Shown: positions 16,272 to 25,270 of the stretch, one piece after another
Layout: every line of letters starts with the position of its first letter
Numbering within the stretch: the first letter of the stretch is position 1
Origin: UBA9676 sp963837105
GTDB lineage: Bacteria; Actinomycetota; Actinomycetes; Streptosporangiales; Streptosporangiaceae
Reading direction: 5' to 3'
DNA length: 64,000 nt
Assembly: GCA_963837105.1 (NCBI GenBank)
Contig: CAWIMG010000023.1
Span: forward strand, 69,463-133,462
Translations under genes and position numbers: made by a program
Notes under the pieces: generated by a model
The model's input: only the letters and a program-made list of their open reading frames with translations
Database searches by the model: none
What the model was told of the DNA's origin: nothing

Positions 16272-17432
16272 TCAGTCGCCGAGGATGGCGTCGACGAAGG
16301 TCGCGGGCTCGAAGGCGGCCAGGTCATCCGGGCCCTCGCCGAGCCCGACCAGCTTCACCGGCACCCCCAGCTCGCGCTGGACGGCGACCACGATGCCGCC
16401 CTTGGCGGTGCCATCCAGCTTGGTCAGGATGATCCCGGTGATGTCCACCGCCTCGGCGAACACGCGCGCCTGGCGCAGGCCGTTCTGCCCGGTCGTGGCG
16501 TCGAGCACAAGCAGCACCTCGTCCACGGTGGCCCGCTTCTCGATCACCCGCTTGATCTTCCCCAGCTCGTCCATCAGCCCGGTCTTGGTGTGCAGCCGGC
16601 CGGCCGTATCCACGATGACCGTATCCACCCGGCCGTCGATGCCTTCCGCCACGGCTTCGAACGCGACGCTGGCCGGGTCGGCACCTTCCCGGTCGGCCCG
16701 CACCACCCGGGCGCCCACCCGGTTCCCCCAGGTCTCCAGCTGGTCGGCGGCGGCCGCCCGGAACGTGTCGGCCGCGCCCAGCAGCACGGACTGGCCGTCC
16801 CCGATCAGGGCGCGGGCCAGCTTGCCGCAGGCGGTGGTCTTGCCGGTGCCGTTGACCCCGACCACCAGCGCCACGGCCGGCCGGTCGCCATGGGGGCCGA
16901 GGTGCAGGCTCCGGTCAATGTCGGCCCCGATCGCCTCGATGAGGTCGGCCCGCAGCAGGCCGCGTACCGAGTCACCGCCGCTGACGCCCCCGACCTTGAC
17001 CTGCGTCCGCAACTCGGTCATGAGCTGGCGGGCCGGGCCCACCCCGAGATCGGCGGCGAGCAGGGTGTCCTCGATCTGCTCCCAGCCCTGCTCGTCCAGG
17101 CCGGGCCGGGACAGCAGGCCAAGCAGGACCGACCCGAACCCGCTCTGCGACCGGGCGAGCCTGTCCCGCAGCCGCACCATCCGGCCGGCCAGCGGGGGCG
17201 GTACCTCCGTTTCGGCCGGGGCGGGACCGGGCGCCGGCGGCGGCAGGGTGGCAGTGCCAGCGGCGGCCGCGGTCGTGGCGGTCCCCGCTGATCCATTGGG
17301 GCTGACCTGCCCGGCTGGGCCGGGCGGAGCGGGCGGGGCGCCGCCGGGCCGGCGGCGGCTGGGCCGGAGCAGGAACCCTCCGGCGACCGCGAGCACGATG
17401 ACGACGGCGATGGCGATGATCAGGTATCCCAT
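16272..17432 (-). CDS. ftsY: Signal recognition particle receptor FtsY
   Basis: SRP receptor GTPase at the membrane. The 386 residues begin with a transmembrane helix (MGYLIIAIAVVIVLAVAGGFLL), typical of actinobacterial FtsY, then a Pro/Ala-rich linker to about 85, an NG domain starting near RMVRLRDRLARSQSG, then GVNGTGKTT, DTAGRLHTKTGLMDEL, TKLDGTAKGG and GLGEGPDDLAAFEP. The gene lies between smc and glnK. Its partner ffh is three genes away on the same strand. Confidence 0.97.
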   Translation of the reverse strand: MGYLIIAIAVVIVLAVAGGFLLRPSRRRPGGAPPAPPGPAGQVSPNGSAGTATTAAAAGTATLPPPAPGPAPAETEVPPPLAGRMVRLRDRLARSQSGFGSVLLGLLSRPGLDEQGWEQIEDTLLAADLGVGPARQLMTELRTQVKVGGVSGGDSVRGLLRADLIEAIGADIDRSLHLGPHGDRPAVALVVGVNGTGKTTACGKLARALIGDGQSVLLGAADTFRAAAADQLETWGNRVGARVVRADREGADPASVAFEAVAEGIDGRVDTVIVDTAGRLHTKTGLMDELGKIKRVIEKRATVDEVLLVLDATTGQNGLRQARVFAEAVDITGIILTKLDGTAKGGIVVAVQRELGVPVKLVGLGEGPDDLAAFEPATFVDAILGD

Positions 17433-17486
17433 AACGGCCCCAGTCTGGCAGATGGCGTAGGGGCGCTCAGGCTGGCATGGGCGCGT

Positions 17487-20400
17487 TCAGGTGTGCTCGG
17501 GCTCCCGCAGCCGCTGGCTCACCACCGTGGACACCCCGTCTCCCTGCATGCTGATCCCGTACAGCGCGTCCGCGGCCTCCATCGTCCGCTTCTGGTGGGT
17601 GACGACCAGCAGCTGCGAGGTGGCACGCAGCTCCTCGAAGATCTGCAGCAGCCGCTGCAGGTTGGTGTCGTCCAGCGCCGCCTCCACCTCGTCGAGCACG
17701 TAGAACGGCGACGGCCGGGCCTTGAAGATCGCCACCAGGAAGGCGATCGCGGTCAGTGACCGCTCGCCGCCCGACAGCAGCGACAGCCGCTTGACCTTCT
17801 TGCCCGGCGGGCGGGCCTCGAAGTCGATGCCGGTGGCGAGCATGTCGTCCGGCTCGGTGAGAATCAGCCGCCCCTGGCCACCGGGGAACAGCCGGCCGAA
17901 AATGTCCTCAAACTCCCGAGCCGTGTCCTCGAACGCGGCCGCGAAGACCTGCTGGACCCGGTCGTCCACCTCTTTGATCACGGTCAGCAGGTCGCGCCGG
18001 GTCTTCTTGAGATCCTCCAGCTGGGCGGCGAGGAACGCGTGCCGCTCCTCCAGCGCCGCGTACTCCTCCAGCGCCAGCGGGTTGACCTTGCCCAGCTGGT
18101 CCAGCTGGCGCTGGGCCGCCGCCGCGCGCCGTTCCTGCTCGGCCCGGACGTAGCGGCGTCCGCCGTCGGCCACCGGCCCAGTGGCGCTGGTAGTAGGGGA
18201 AGGTCCCGCCCCGTTGCCCTCCACGCCGTCGCCATCTGCACCACTGCTGTCCGTAGCGCTGCTGTCCGGCCGGTTGCTGCCTGCCCCGGCGCTACCCGCA
18301 CCGGCGCCGCCCGGCCCATCCCCGGCGGGCGGCGGGATCGGCACATCCGGGCCGTACTCGGCGGTCAGGGAGTCCGGATCCACCCCGAATTCCTCGGCGG
18401 CGCGGCCGGCCAGTTGCTCCAGCCTCATCCGGCGCTCGGCCTGGACGATCTCGGCGCCATGGGCGCTGTCGACGACCCGGTCGAGTTCGGCGGCGAGTTC
18501 CCTGACCTGTACCCGGACCGCCTTCAGCGCATCGGCCCGGCCCTCTCGTGCCTGCTCGGCCGCCTGCCGGCCGGCGGTGGCCACGGCCAGCGACTCGGCC
18601 AGGGCGGTCAAGGCCAGCTGCGCGCCCTGGGCCACCGCGCTGGCGACCTGGGCCTGCTCCCGGCGGCGCTCGCGGCGCTCGGCCGCGGCCACGGCCGCCC
18701 GCCGTTCGGCCACCGCCGCGGCGGCGAGCGCATCCGCCCGGCCCGCGATCGCCCGCAGCCGCTCCTCCGCGGTCCTGACCTCCAGCCGGGCCCCGGTCTC
18801 GGTCTCCCGGGCGGCCGCGGCAAGGGCCGCCAGCCCGTCCCGGTCCGGCACAGCGCCCTCCGGCACGGTGCCGTCCGGCACAGCAACCTCGGGCGCAGCA
18901 CCCTCCGGTGCAGCGACCTCCGGCGCACCGGCGCCATCCAGCAAAGCCCCGTCCAGCACAGCCCTATCCGGCACAGCCCTATCCGGCACAGCGCCGTCCA
19001 GCACAGCATCCGGTGCCGCGCCGCGCCCGTCCGGCGCACCCCTGCCCAGCCCGTCCTGCCCGGCAGGTGCTGGCTGGCCGGGCAGCTCGTTCTCCTCGGC
19101 CGTCAGCCGGGCCGCCAGCCCAGCCAGCGCAGCCTCGTCCCGGTCACACTTGGCCCGCGCGGCGTTGATCGCGGCCGCCAGCCGGGCAGCCTCCTCCTGG
19201 GCCGCCCGGGCGGCGCCGGCCAGCCGTCCCAGCTCCCCCGAGGTCGCCGCCGCGGCGGCGTCCGCCTGCTGCAGCGCGGCCAGTGCTTGGGCCACCGCCT
19301 GCTGCGCCTGCTCTTCCGCTTCGGCCGCGGCCGTCAGCTCAGCCGAGGCCAGCTGGCAGGCCTGGCCGACCGCGGCCAGGCCGTCGGCAGCGGCATCCGC
19401 GGCCGAGCGCATGGCCAGCACACCCGCGGGCCGGGCGGCGCCGCCCTGGGCCCAGTGGGCGCCGAGCAGGTCACCATCGCGGGTCACCACCCGCAGTTCC
19501 GGGTGCTCGCGGACCAGGCTGCGGGCCTGGTCCAGGTCGTCGGCCACGGCCACCCCGGCCAGCAGCGCGCCGAGCGCGGCGGACAGCTCCGCCGGTGCCT
19601 TCACCAGCTCGTGTGCGGGCACAACGCCAGCCGGGTAGCTGATCCCCGCGGCCGGGTCCGGGTCGCCGTCGTGGCCAGCGATGACCAGCGCGGTGGTGCC
19701 CGCGTCCTCGGCCTTGAGCTGGCGCAGGATCGTCACCGCCGCGTCGAGCCCGGCCACCGCGATCGCGTCGGCCGCACCGCCGAGCGCCGCGGTGATCGCC
19801 TCCTGCGCACCGTCGGCCACGGTCAGCAGGCTGGCGACCGCCCCCAGCACCTCGTCCGGCCGGTCCGGACCTGCCAGCAGGGCGGCCGAGGCACCCACAC
19901 CTTCCTCGATTGCCCGGATGCCCTCCGCCAGGGCGTCCGCCCGCGCGGTCAGCGCGGCCCGCTCAGCACTGGCCCGCCGCTCCGCCGCCCGCAGCCCGGC
20001 CAGCTGGGCGGTGATCTCGGCCAGCACCGCGGCCGCTTGCTCATGAGCGGCCGCCAGGCCCGCCCGGTCGTCGTCCCGGCCGGCCACCGCGCCGGAGAAC
20101 TCCTGGTATTCCCGCTCCGCCTGCCCGGCCCGGGACTCCGCCTGTGCCAGCGCGTCGGCGAGACGGCCGGCCTCCTCCTGGGCGGCGGACACCCGGCTCC
20201 TGGCCGCGTCGACCTGTCCCCGCAGCTTGGCCAGCCGTTCAGCGCGGGCGGCGGCCCGGGCGGCGCGCTCGGCCAGCGCCCGCTCGGCCCGGGCCAGGTC
20301 GCGCTCGGCCGCCTCCCGCCCGGCGACGGTCCCGGTGAGCTGGGCCTGGGCCTCTGCCAGCCGCCCGGCCAGCACCGTTTCCTGCTCGCGCAGCCCGGCT

Positions 20401-21401
20401 GCCTCGGTGTCGAGCGCATCCGGATCCCGGCCCGGCCGGACCGGCTCCGGCTCGGCCGCCAGGTGGGAGTGCCGCTCCTGGGCGACGCTGGCCACCGAAC
20501 GCAGCCGCTCGGCCAGCGCGGACAGCTCGAACCAGGCCTGCTGGGCCTGCGCCAGCCGGGGCGCGTGCTCACTCTCCGCGGCATCCAGCGCGGACTCCTG
20601 CCGCTGTGCCTGGTGCAGGGCCTGCTCCAGGCCGCTGCGCCGGGCCAGCACGGCTACCTCGTCGGTCTCACCCCGGGCGAGCTCGGCTGCCGCCGCCAGG
20701 TAGTCGTCGGCCATCAGGCGCAGCCGGGCGTCGCGCAGATCGGCCTGGATGACCGCGGCCCGGCGGGCCAGCGCCGCCTGGCGGCCGAGCGGACCGAGGC
20801 GGCGGCGCAGCTCGCCGGTGAGGTCGACCAGCCGGGTCAGGTTGACCTGCATCGCCTCCAGCTTGCGGAGCGCCTTCTCCTTGCGGCGGCGGTGCTTGAG
20901 GACACCGGCCGCCTCCTCGATCAGCGCCCGCCGCGCCTCCGGACCGGCGTGCAGCACCTCGTCGAGCTGGCCCTGCCCGACGATCACGTGCATTTCCCGG
21001 CCGAGGCCGGAGTCGGACAGCAGTTCGGTGACGTCGAGCAGGCGGCAGTGATTGCCGTTGATGGCGTATTCGCTCTGGCCGGAGCGGAACAGCAGGCGGC
21101 TGATGGTGACTTCGGTGTAGTCGATCGGCAGCGCGCCGTCGCTGTTGTCGATGGTGAGGGTGACCTCGGCCCGGCCGAGTGGCGGGCGGGACGAGGTGCC
21201 GGCGAAGACGACGTCCTCCATCCGGCCGCCGCGCAGGCTCTTGACCCCCTGCTCGCCCATGACCCAGGAGAAGGCGTCGACGATGTTGGATTTGCCCGAC
21301 CCATTCGGGCCCACCACACAGGTGATGCCCGGCTCGAACCGCAGCGTCGTGGCCGAGGCGAACGACTTGAACCCGCGCAGAGTGAGAGTCTTCAGGTACA
21401 C
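17487..21401 (-). CDS. smc: Chromosome segregation ATPase Smc with two low-complexity inserts
   Basis: SMC ATPase that compacts and separates chromosomes with ScpAB. From GTG 21401 it has 1304 residues, about 100 more than usual: YLKTLTLRGFKSFASATTL, Walker A GPNGSGKSN, signature of the N head, long coiled coil, hinge with GGAADAIAVAGLDAA and TRDGDLLGAHW, return coiled coil, then LSGGERSLTAIAFL and the Walker B FYVLDEVEAALDD. Two inserts break the return arm: one near residues 794-853, built of five-residue repeats (AVPDR, AVLDG, APEVA), and a Gly/Ser/Asp-rich stretch near 1020-1075 before RYVRAEQERR. A 10-residue longer ATG start at 21431 is less typical. Confidence 0.97.
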   Translation of the reverse strand: MYLKTLTLRGFKSFASATTLRFEPGITCVVGPNGSGKSNIVDAFSWVMGEQGVKSLRGGRMEDVVFAGTSSRPPLGRAEVTLTIDNSDGALPIDYTEVTISRLLFRSGQSEYAINGNHCRLLDVTELLSDSGLGREMHVIVGQGQLDEVLHAGPEARRALIEEAAGVLKHRRRKEKALRKLEAMQVNLTRLVDLTGELRRRLGPLGRQAALARRAAVIQADLRDARLRLMADDYLAAAAELARGETDEVAVLARRSGLEQALHQAQRQESALDAAESEHAPRLAQAQQAWFELSALAERLRSVASVAQERHSHLAAEPEPVRPGRDPDALDTEAAGLREQETVLAGRLAEAQAQLTGTVAGREAAERDLARAERALAERAARAAARAERLAKLRGQVDAARSRVSAAQEEAGRLADALAQAESRAGQAEREYQEFSGAVAGRDDDRAGLAAAHEQAAAVLAEITAQLAGLRAAERRASAERAALTARADALAEGIRAIEEGVGASAALLAGPDRPDEVLGAVASLLTVADGAQEAITAALGGAADAIAVAGLDAAVTILRQLKAEDAGTTALVIAGHDGDPDPAAGISYPAGVVPAHELVKAPAELSAALGALLAGVAVADDLDQARSLVREHPELRVVTRDGDLLGAHWAQGGAARPAGVLAMRSAADAAADGLAAVGQACQLASAELTAAAEAEEQAQQAVAQALAALQQADAAAAATSGELGRLAGAARAAQEEAARLAAAINAARAKCDRDEAALAGLAARLTAEENELPGQPAPAGQDGLGRGAPDGRGAAPDAVLDGAVPDRAVPDRAVLDGALLDGAGAPEVAAPEGAAPEVAVPDGTVPEGAVPDRDGLAALAAAARETETGARLEVRTAEERLRAIAGRADALAAAAVAERRAAVAAAERRERRREQAQVASAVAQGAQLALTALAESLAVATAGRQAAEQAREGRADALKAVRVQVRELAAELDRVVDSAHGAEIVQAERRMRLEQLAGRAAEEFGVDPDSLTAEYGPDVPIPPPAGDGPGGAGAGSAGAGSNRPDSSATDSSGADGDGVEGNGAGPSPTTSATGPVADGGRRYVRAEQERRAAAAQRQLDQLGKVNPLALEEYAALEERHAFLAAQLEDLKKTRRDLLTVIKEVDDRVQQVFAAAFEDTAREFEDIFGRLFPGGQGRLILTEPDDMLATGIDFEARPPGKKVKRLSLLSGGERSLTAIAFLVAIFKARPSPFYVLDEVEAALDDTNLQRLLQIFEELRATSQLLVVTHQKRTMEAADALYGISMQGDGVSTVVSQRLREPEHT
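18842..19020 (-). repeat. Degenerate 15-bp tandem repeat inside smc
   Basis: About twelve imperfect 15-base units, each encoding five residues of the type A-(V/P)-(P/L)-(D/E)-(G/R/V). On the plus strand they read as variants of CCCTATCCGGCACAG. Two adjacent units near 18961-18990 are identical. The reading frame of smc is kept throughout. Confidence 0.8.
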
Positions 21402-21565
21402 CTGCGGCTCTCCTCCTCGTCCGGCCGTCATTCGACCGCAACGCCGTCGCGGGAGCGCGGTGCGGACCGATCAACCCGCACCTTACCGCCACCTGCCGTC
21501 GGTTTCGGTGCTCCCGCGCCGTGCGGGCGGCCCGGGCTCACCGGCCGCCACCCGGCCAGCAAAGA

Positions 21566-21598
21566 GGGCAGGAACACCGCTCGGCGGTGTTCCTGCCC
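21566..21598. terminator. Perfect 15-bp stem-loop between the small coiled-coil gene and smc
   Basis: GGGCAGGAACACCGC (21566-21580), a TCG loop, then the exact complement GCGGTGTTCCTGCCC (21584-21598). It lies 57 bases past the stop of the small gene at 21655 and upstream of smc, so it should end transcription from the mutM side. A second GC-rich hairpin is just beside it near 21608-21628. There is no U-tract. Confidence 0.75.
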
Positions 21599-21654
21599 GT
21601 CTGGCATTCGGCCGGGGCCGTCGGCCCCGGGTCAGCCCCGGCAAGCGCCGGTGG

Positions 21655-21849
21655 TCAGGTAAGCGCGGGCTCCCGTTCGCGGGTGGCGACGAGTAGTCCA
21701 TGACTGACCCCGGCGGTGAGCACGTCGTTCTCTTCCTGCAGCCGGGCAAGCTCGGCCTCCAGGTCCTGGACCCGCCGCTGCAGGCGGCGCATCTCAGAGA
21801 GCATGCGGGGATCAGGCCCGCCGACGTGGCCAAGAAGAGCCTTCGCCAT
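21655..21849 (-). CDS. Small conserved actinobacterial coiled-coil protein
   Basis: A 64-residue protein starting MAKALLGHVGGPDPRMLSEM, followed by heptad-like RRLQRRVQDLEAELARLQEEND, a short amphipathic coiled coil. Proteins with this opening occur near mutM/smc in other actinomycetes, to my knowledge without a known function. ATG 21849 has GGAGG about 10 bases upstream. A longer frame to 21918 has no support. The gene stands alone, ended by the strong hairpin at 21566. A weak promoter candidate (TTGACC near 21961-21966) lies upstream. Confidence 0.75.
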   Translation of the reverse strand: MAKALLGHVGGPDPRMLSEMRRLQRRVQDLEAELARLQEENDVLTAGVSHGLLVATREREPALT

Positions 21850-21956
21850 TGTAGTGGGTCCTCCACACTGAGTGACCAGAGTGGGCGCACGCGCGAAGAC
21901 ACGCATAAGTGCGCGCAAGGTGACCTATTAAGGATCGCACCCCCCTGGGTATCCGG

Positions 21957-22866
21957 TCAAGTTGAGCGATCTTGCAGGTCATGACGCGAGGTACGGGCAC
22001 GCGGCCGGGGCTGGCAGGCCGGGCAGGAGTAGGCGGACCGGTTCATGAACGGATCCCGCCGGACCGGCGTGCCGCAGCGTGGGCACGGCTGCCCCGCCCG
22101 CCCGTAAACGGCGAGTGACCGGCCGAAATAGCCGCTCTCCCCGTTCACATTCACATACAGGCTGTCGAACGAGGTCCCGCCCGCCTGCAGCGCCTCCACC
22201 AGCACAGCCCGGACGGCGGCCAGCAGCTCACCGGCAGTGGCCCGGCTGAGCGCCCGGCCCGGCCGGGCCCAGTGCAGCCTGGCCCGCCACAGTGCCTCAT
22301 CGGCATAGATGTTGCCGACCCCGCTCACCAGCGACTGATCCAGCAGCGCCGTCTTGACGCCGGACCGGCGGGTGCGCAGCCGGGCGATGACCGCCGCCTC
22401 GTCGAAAGCGGGCTCCAGCGGGTCCGGCGCGATATGCGCGATCATCGCTGGCAGGTCCGCGCCACCCGGTGCGAACACCAGGTGGCCAAACGTCCGCTGA
22501 TCGGTGAAGCGCAGAATCCGGCCCCGAGTCGGTGAAGGTGAACCGGACCCGGACGTGCGGGGAGAGCGGGCGGCCGGGGTCGCCGAGCAGCAGCTGGCCG
22601 CTCATGCCCAGGTGCGCCAGCAGGGCGTCCGCGGCCGCCGGGCCGGTTCCTGGCGGGCCCTCCGCCACCGGCAGCCACAGGTACTTGCCCCGCCGGCGGG
22701 CGGCGGTCACGGTGAGCCCGGCGACGGCCGCGGCGAAGTCGTCCGGCCCGGCCAGGTGACGCCGGACCGCCCGCGGGTGCAGCACCTGGACGGTCCCGAT
22801 GGTCCGGCCGGCCACATGGCGCTCCAGCCCGCGCCGGACCACCTCCACTTCCGGCAGTTCAGGCAC
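21957..22866 (-). CDS. mutM: Formamidopyrimidine-DNA glycosylase (frameshifted)
   Basis: Base-excision enzyme that removes oxidised purines such as 8-oxoguanine. The first piece starts MPELPEVEVVRRGLERHV (catalytic Pro2/Glu3), then RRRGKYLWLPV with the DNA-binding Lys, and HLGMSGQLLLG. Near 22513 one extra base in a GGGGCC run shifts the frame. The other frame continues RILRFTDQRTFGHLVFAPGG, then SGVGNIYADEALW and the zinc finger CPRCGTPVRRDPFMNRSAYSCPAC. All motifs survive in order, so an indel error is more likely than decay. The expected protein is about 300 aa. Confidence 0.9.
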
Positions 22867-22902
22867 GCCGCCCCCGGCCCCGGTCAGCTGGCACGGACAC
22901 CG

Positions 22903-23775
22903 TCAGGCGTGACCGCCGGGCCTGGCCTCGGCCGCCCGGGCCCGCTGGCCAGCCGGCCTGGTCCCATTGCCGGCCGGCCCATGCGCGCCGTATTTCCCCG
23001 GCCGGTACTGGCCCGGTGCCTGCGCCGGCTCCCCGGCGGCGGGTACGTCCTGGCCGGTCTCACCGCTGCTGATCGCCCGCCAGGCGCGTTCGGCCGCCTG
23101 CTGCTCGGCTTCCTTCTTGGACCGGCCCTCGCCCGACCCGTACCCGCGGCCGCCGACCAGAACCACCGCCCGGAACGACTTCTCGTGATCGGGGCCGCTC
23201 TCATCCACGTGGTACTCCGGCACGCCGAGTTCACCGGCGGCGGTGAGTTCCTGCAGCGAGGTCTTCCAGTCCAGGCCCGCGCCGAGCCGGGCGGAACTCG
23301 CGATCACCGGGTCGAACAGCCGGTGCACCAGGGCGGATGCCTCGTCCAGGCCGCACTCGATGTAGACCGCGCCGATCAGCGCTTCCAGCGTGTCGGCCAG
23401 GATCGATGCCTTGTCCCGGCCGCCGGTTCCCTGCTCGCCCCGGCCCAGCCGGACGAAATCACCCAGCCGCAGCCCGCGGGCGACCCCGGCCAGTGCCCGC
23501 TGGTTCACCACCGCCGCCCGCAGCTTGGCCAGTTGCCCCTCGGGCAGGTCGGGATAGCCACGGAAGAGCGCGTCGGTGACCACCAGCCCGAGCACGGCGT
23601 CGCCGAGGAACTCGAGCCGCTCGTTGGTGGGCAGTCCGCCATGTTCATAGGCGAACGAGCGGTGCGTGAGGGCGCGTTCCAGCAGCGCCGGGCTGAGCCC
23701 CACGTCCAGCGCCCGCAGCAGGCCGGTGCCCTCGGCCGGGCCGGCCGGCCCGCCTTGCTCGGCAGCGCCTTTCAT
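22903..23775 (-). CDS. rnc: Ribonuclease III
   Basis: Double-strand-specific endoribonuclease acting in rRNA and mRNA processing. The 290 residues contain the signature NERLEFLGDAVLGLVVTD, the second acidic site KASILADTLEALIGAVYIE, and a C-terminal dsRNA-binding domain (DWKTSLQELTAAGELGVPEY ending SKKEAEQQAAERAW). An additional Gly/Pro/Ala-rich tail of about 60 residues follows. ATG 23775 is preceded by GGAGGA. The rpmF-rnc-mutM order is the standard one in actinomycetes. Confidence 0.96.
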   Translation of the reverse strand: MKGAAEQGGPAGPAEGTGLLRALDVGLSPALLERALTHRSFAYEHGGLPTNERLEFLGDAVLGLVVTDALFRGYPDLPEGQLAKLRAAVVNQRALAGVARGLRLGDFVRLGRGEQGTGGRDKASILADTLEALIGAVYIECGLDEASALVHRLFDPVIASSARLGAGLDWKTSLQELTAAGELGVPEYHVDESGPDHEKSFRAVVLVGGRGYGSGEGRSKKEAEQQAAERAWRAISSGETGQDVPAAGEPAQAPGQYRPGKYGAHGPAGNGTRPAGQRARAAEARPGGHA

Positions 23776-23842
23776 GCTGTCCTCCTCCCCCAGGTGTCAC
23801 TGGGGGCCGCCTGCCATCAGCCAGGCGGGTACTTCCAGCGCC

Positions 23843-24019
23843 TCAGGAGGGGGTGATCACCTGACGGCGGTTGTACGTTCCGCAGGTCGGGCAGGCGGTG
23901 TGGGGCAGCTTGGGGTCATGGCATTGCGGGCAGCGCACGAGCCGGGGCGCGGTCGCCTTCCACTGGGCCCGCCGCGACCTGGTGTTGCTCCGCGACATCC
24001 TCCGCTTAGGGACGGCCAC
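23843..24019 (-). CDS. rpmF: 50S ribosomal protein L32
   Basis: A 58-residue protein starting at GTG 24019: MAVPKRRMSRSNTRSRRAQW, then a zinc ribbon with CPQC and CPTC, and NRRQVITPS at the end. These are the features of zinc-binding L32. The start directly follows the yceD stop, giving the common yceD-rpmF pair and therefore a shared transcript. Confidence 0.95.
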   Translation of the reverse strand: MAVPKRRMSRSNTRSRRAQWKATAPRLVRCPQCHDPKLPHTACPTCGTYNRRQVITPS

Positions 24020-24020
24020 G

Positions 24021-24626
24021 TCAACTCTCCTCGTGTGTGTCCGGCACGGCCAGGCCGTCCGGTTCTGCCTGCGTCATCCGTTGCTGCAGCGCCGCCCACC
24101 GGGGGTCGATGGCAGCGGCATGCCCATGTTCCGGGCCTGCCTGGGCGAGCAGCACACCGCACTCGGCACACAAGCCCGGGCAATCCGGGCGGCACAGTGG
24201 CGCGAGCGGGAGTGCGAGCACCAACGCATCACGGAGGACCGGCTCAAGGTCGAGCAGGTCCCCAGCAAGAGCGTACCCGTCCTCATCAGCACTGCCGGAC
24301 CCTTGCTGGTAACTGAACAGCTCCTGGCACCGGACCTCGGTGGTCTGCGCTACCGGCTCCAGGCACCGGGCGCATTCACCGCTGACCGGCGCCTCCGCCG
24401 TCGCGGTGACCAGCACTCCCTCGCTCACCGACGCCAGCGTGACGGCCAGCCGCAGTTCCGTGCCTTCCGCGACGCCAGCCATGCCCGCCCACAGACCGGC
24501 AGGGGCAGGCACGGTCCGGGTCTCGGTACGCGCCGACCCCGGACGCCGGGGCAGGGTCCGGGTATCGAAAACCAGTAGCCCAGGGGTACCCGGGCGGGCG
24601 GTGGGCGTCTTGCGGGAGGAAGGCAT
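24021..24626 (-). CDS. yceD: YceD/DUF177 family protein
   Basis: A 201-residue protein of the DUF177 family. The family almost always precedes rpmF and is linked to 23S rRNA accumulation in some bacteria and plastids. Motifs are LVFDTRTLPRRPGS, a beta-rich middle with GECARCLEPV, LDLEPVLRDALVLALPLAPLC and CPGLCAECG, giving the family's Cys pattern. It ends IDPRWAALQQ, which is also typical. ATG 24626 is used. The exact role in actinobacteria is not known. Confidence 0.92.
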   Translation of the reverse strand: MPSSRKTPTARPGTPGLLVFDTRTLPRRPGSARTETRTVPAPAGLWAGMAGVAEGTELRLAVTLASVSEGVLVTATAEAPVSGECARCLEPVAQTTEVRCQELFSYQQGSGSADEDGYALAGDLLDLEPVLRDALVLALPLAPLCRPDCPGLCAECGVLLAQAGPEHGHAAAIDPRWAALQQRMTQAEPDGLAVPDTHEES

Positions 24627-24699
24627 GGCAACGTGAGTAGCGAGCAGTCAGGAAAGGCTCAGCTTAGCCAGAGGCCGGCCGGAACCCCAACTCGGCCGG

Positions 24700-25179
24700 T
24701 CAGGAACCGGCCAGCCGGGCCAGCAGCCGGGCATGCACCGGCTCGGGCACCAGCGACTCCACGTCCCCGCCGTAGGTGGCGATCTCCCTGACCAGGCTGG
24801 ACCGCAGGAAGCTGTACAGCGGGTTGGCGGTCATGAACAGCGTCTCGATCCCGGCCAGCCGGTAATTCATCTGCGCCATTTCCATCTCGTACTCGAAGTC
24901 ACTGACCGCCCGCAGGCCCTTCACGATCGCGCTGACCTGATGTGCCTTGCAGTACTCGACCAGCAGCCCGGTGAACCGGTCCACGGTCACGTTGGGCAGG
25001 TCCTTGGTGATCTCGCGGAGCATGTCGATCCGCTCGTCCACGGTGAACAGGCCGCGCTTGGCCAGGTTGGCCCCGACCACCACCAGCACCTCCTCGTGCA
25101 GCCGGGCGGCGCGGCCGATGATGTCGAGATGCCCGTTGGTCACGGGGTCGAACGAGCCCGGGCAGGCGACACGGCGCAC
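24700..25179 (-). CDS. coaD: Pantetheine-phosphate adenylyltransferase
   Basis: Fourth step of coenzyme A synthesis: ATP plus 4'-phosphopantetheine gives dephospho-CoA. The 159-residue length is typical. It begins MRRVACPGSFDPVTNGHLDI with the (H/T)xGH nucleotide-binding motif, then KGLRAVSDFEYEMEMAQMN and the ATP-binding YSFLRSSLVREIATYGGDV. The start codon is ATG. It lies 91 bases downstream of recG. The rsmD gene that often stands between them is not present. Confidence 0.96.
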   Translation of the reverse strand: MRRVACPGSFDPVTNGHLDIIGRAARLHEEVLVVVGANLAKRGLFTVDERIDMLREITKDLPNVTVDRFTGLLVEYCKAHQVSAIVKGLRAVSDFEYEMEMAQMNYRLAGIETLFMTANPLYSFLRSSLVREIATYGGDVESLVPEPVHARLLARLAGS

Positions 25180-25270
25180 GTGGTCACGCCCTTCGGAGAC
25201 GACAGTCCATCTGCGGCGAGACCGTACCAGAAGGCGGGCGGCGCGGGGCGGGCGGCTGCGGCCAGCCGGG

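Noticed and set aside
18842..19020. Possible CRISPR-like array
   Set aside because: The repeat unit is 15 bp with no spacers and stays in the smc frame, so it is a coding minisatellite.
18039..21662. 1207-codon plus-strand open frame
   Set aside because: It is exactly antisense to smc and arises from high third-position GC; its product is Arg/Gly/Leu-rich with no domain, and smc is certain.
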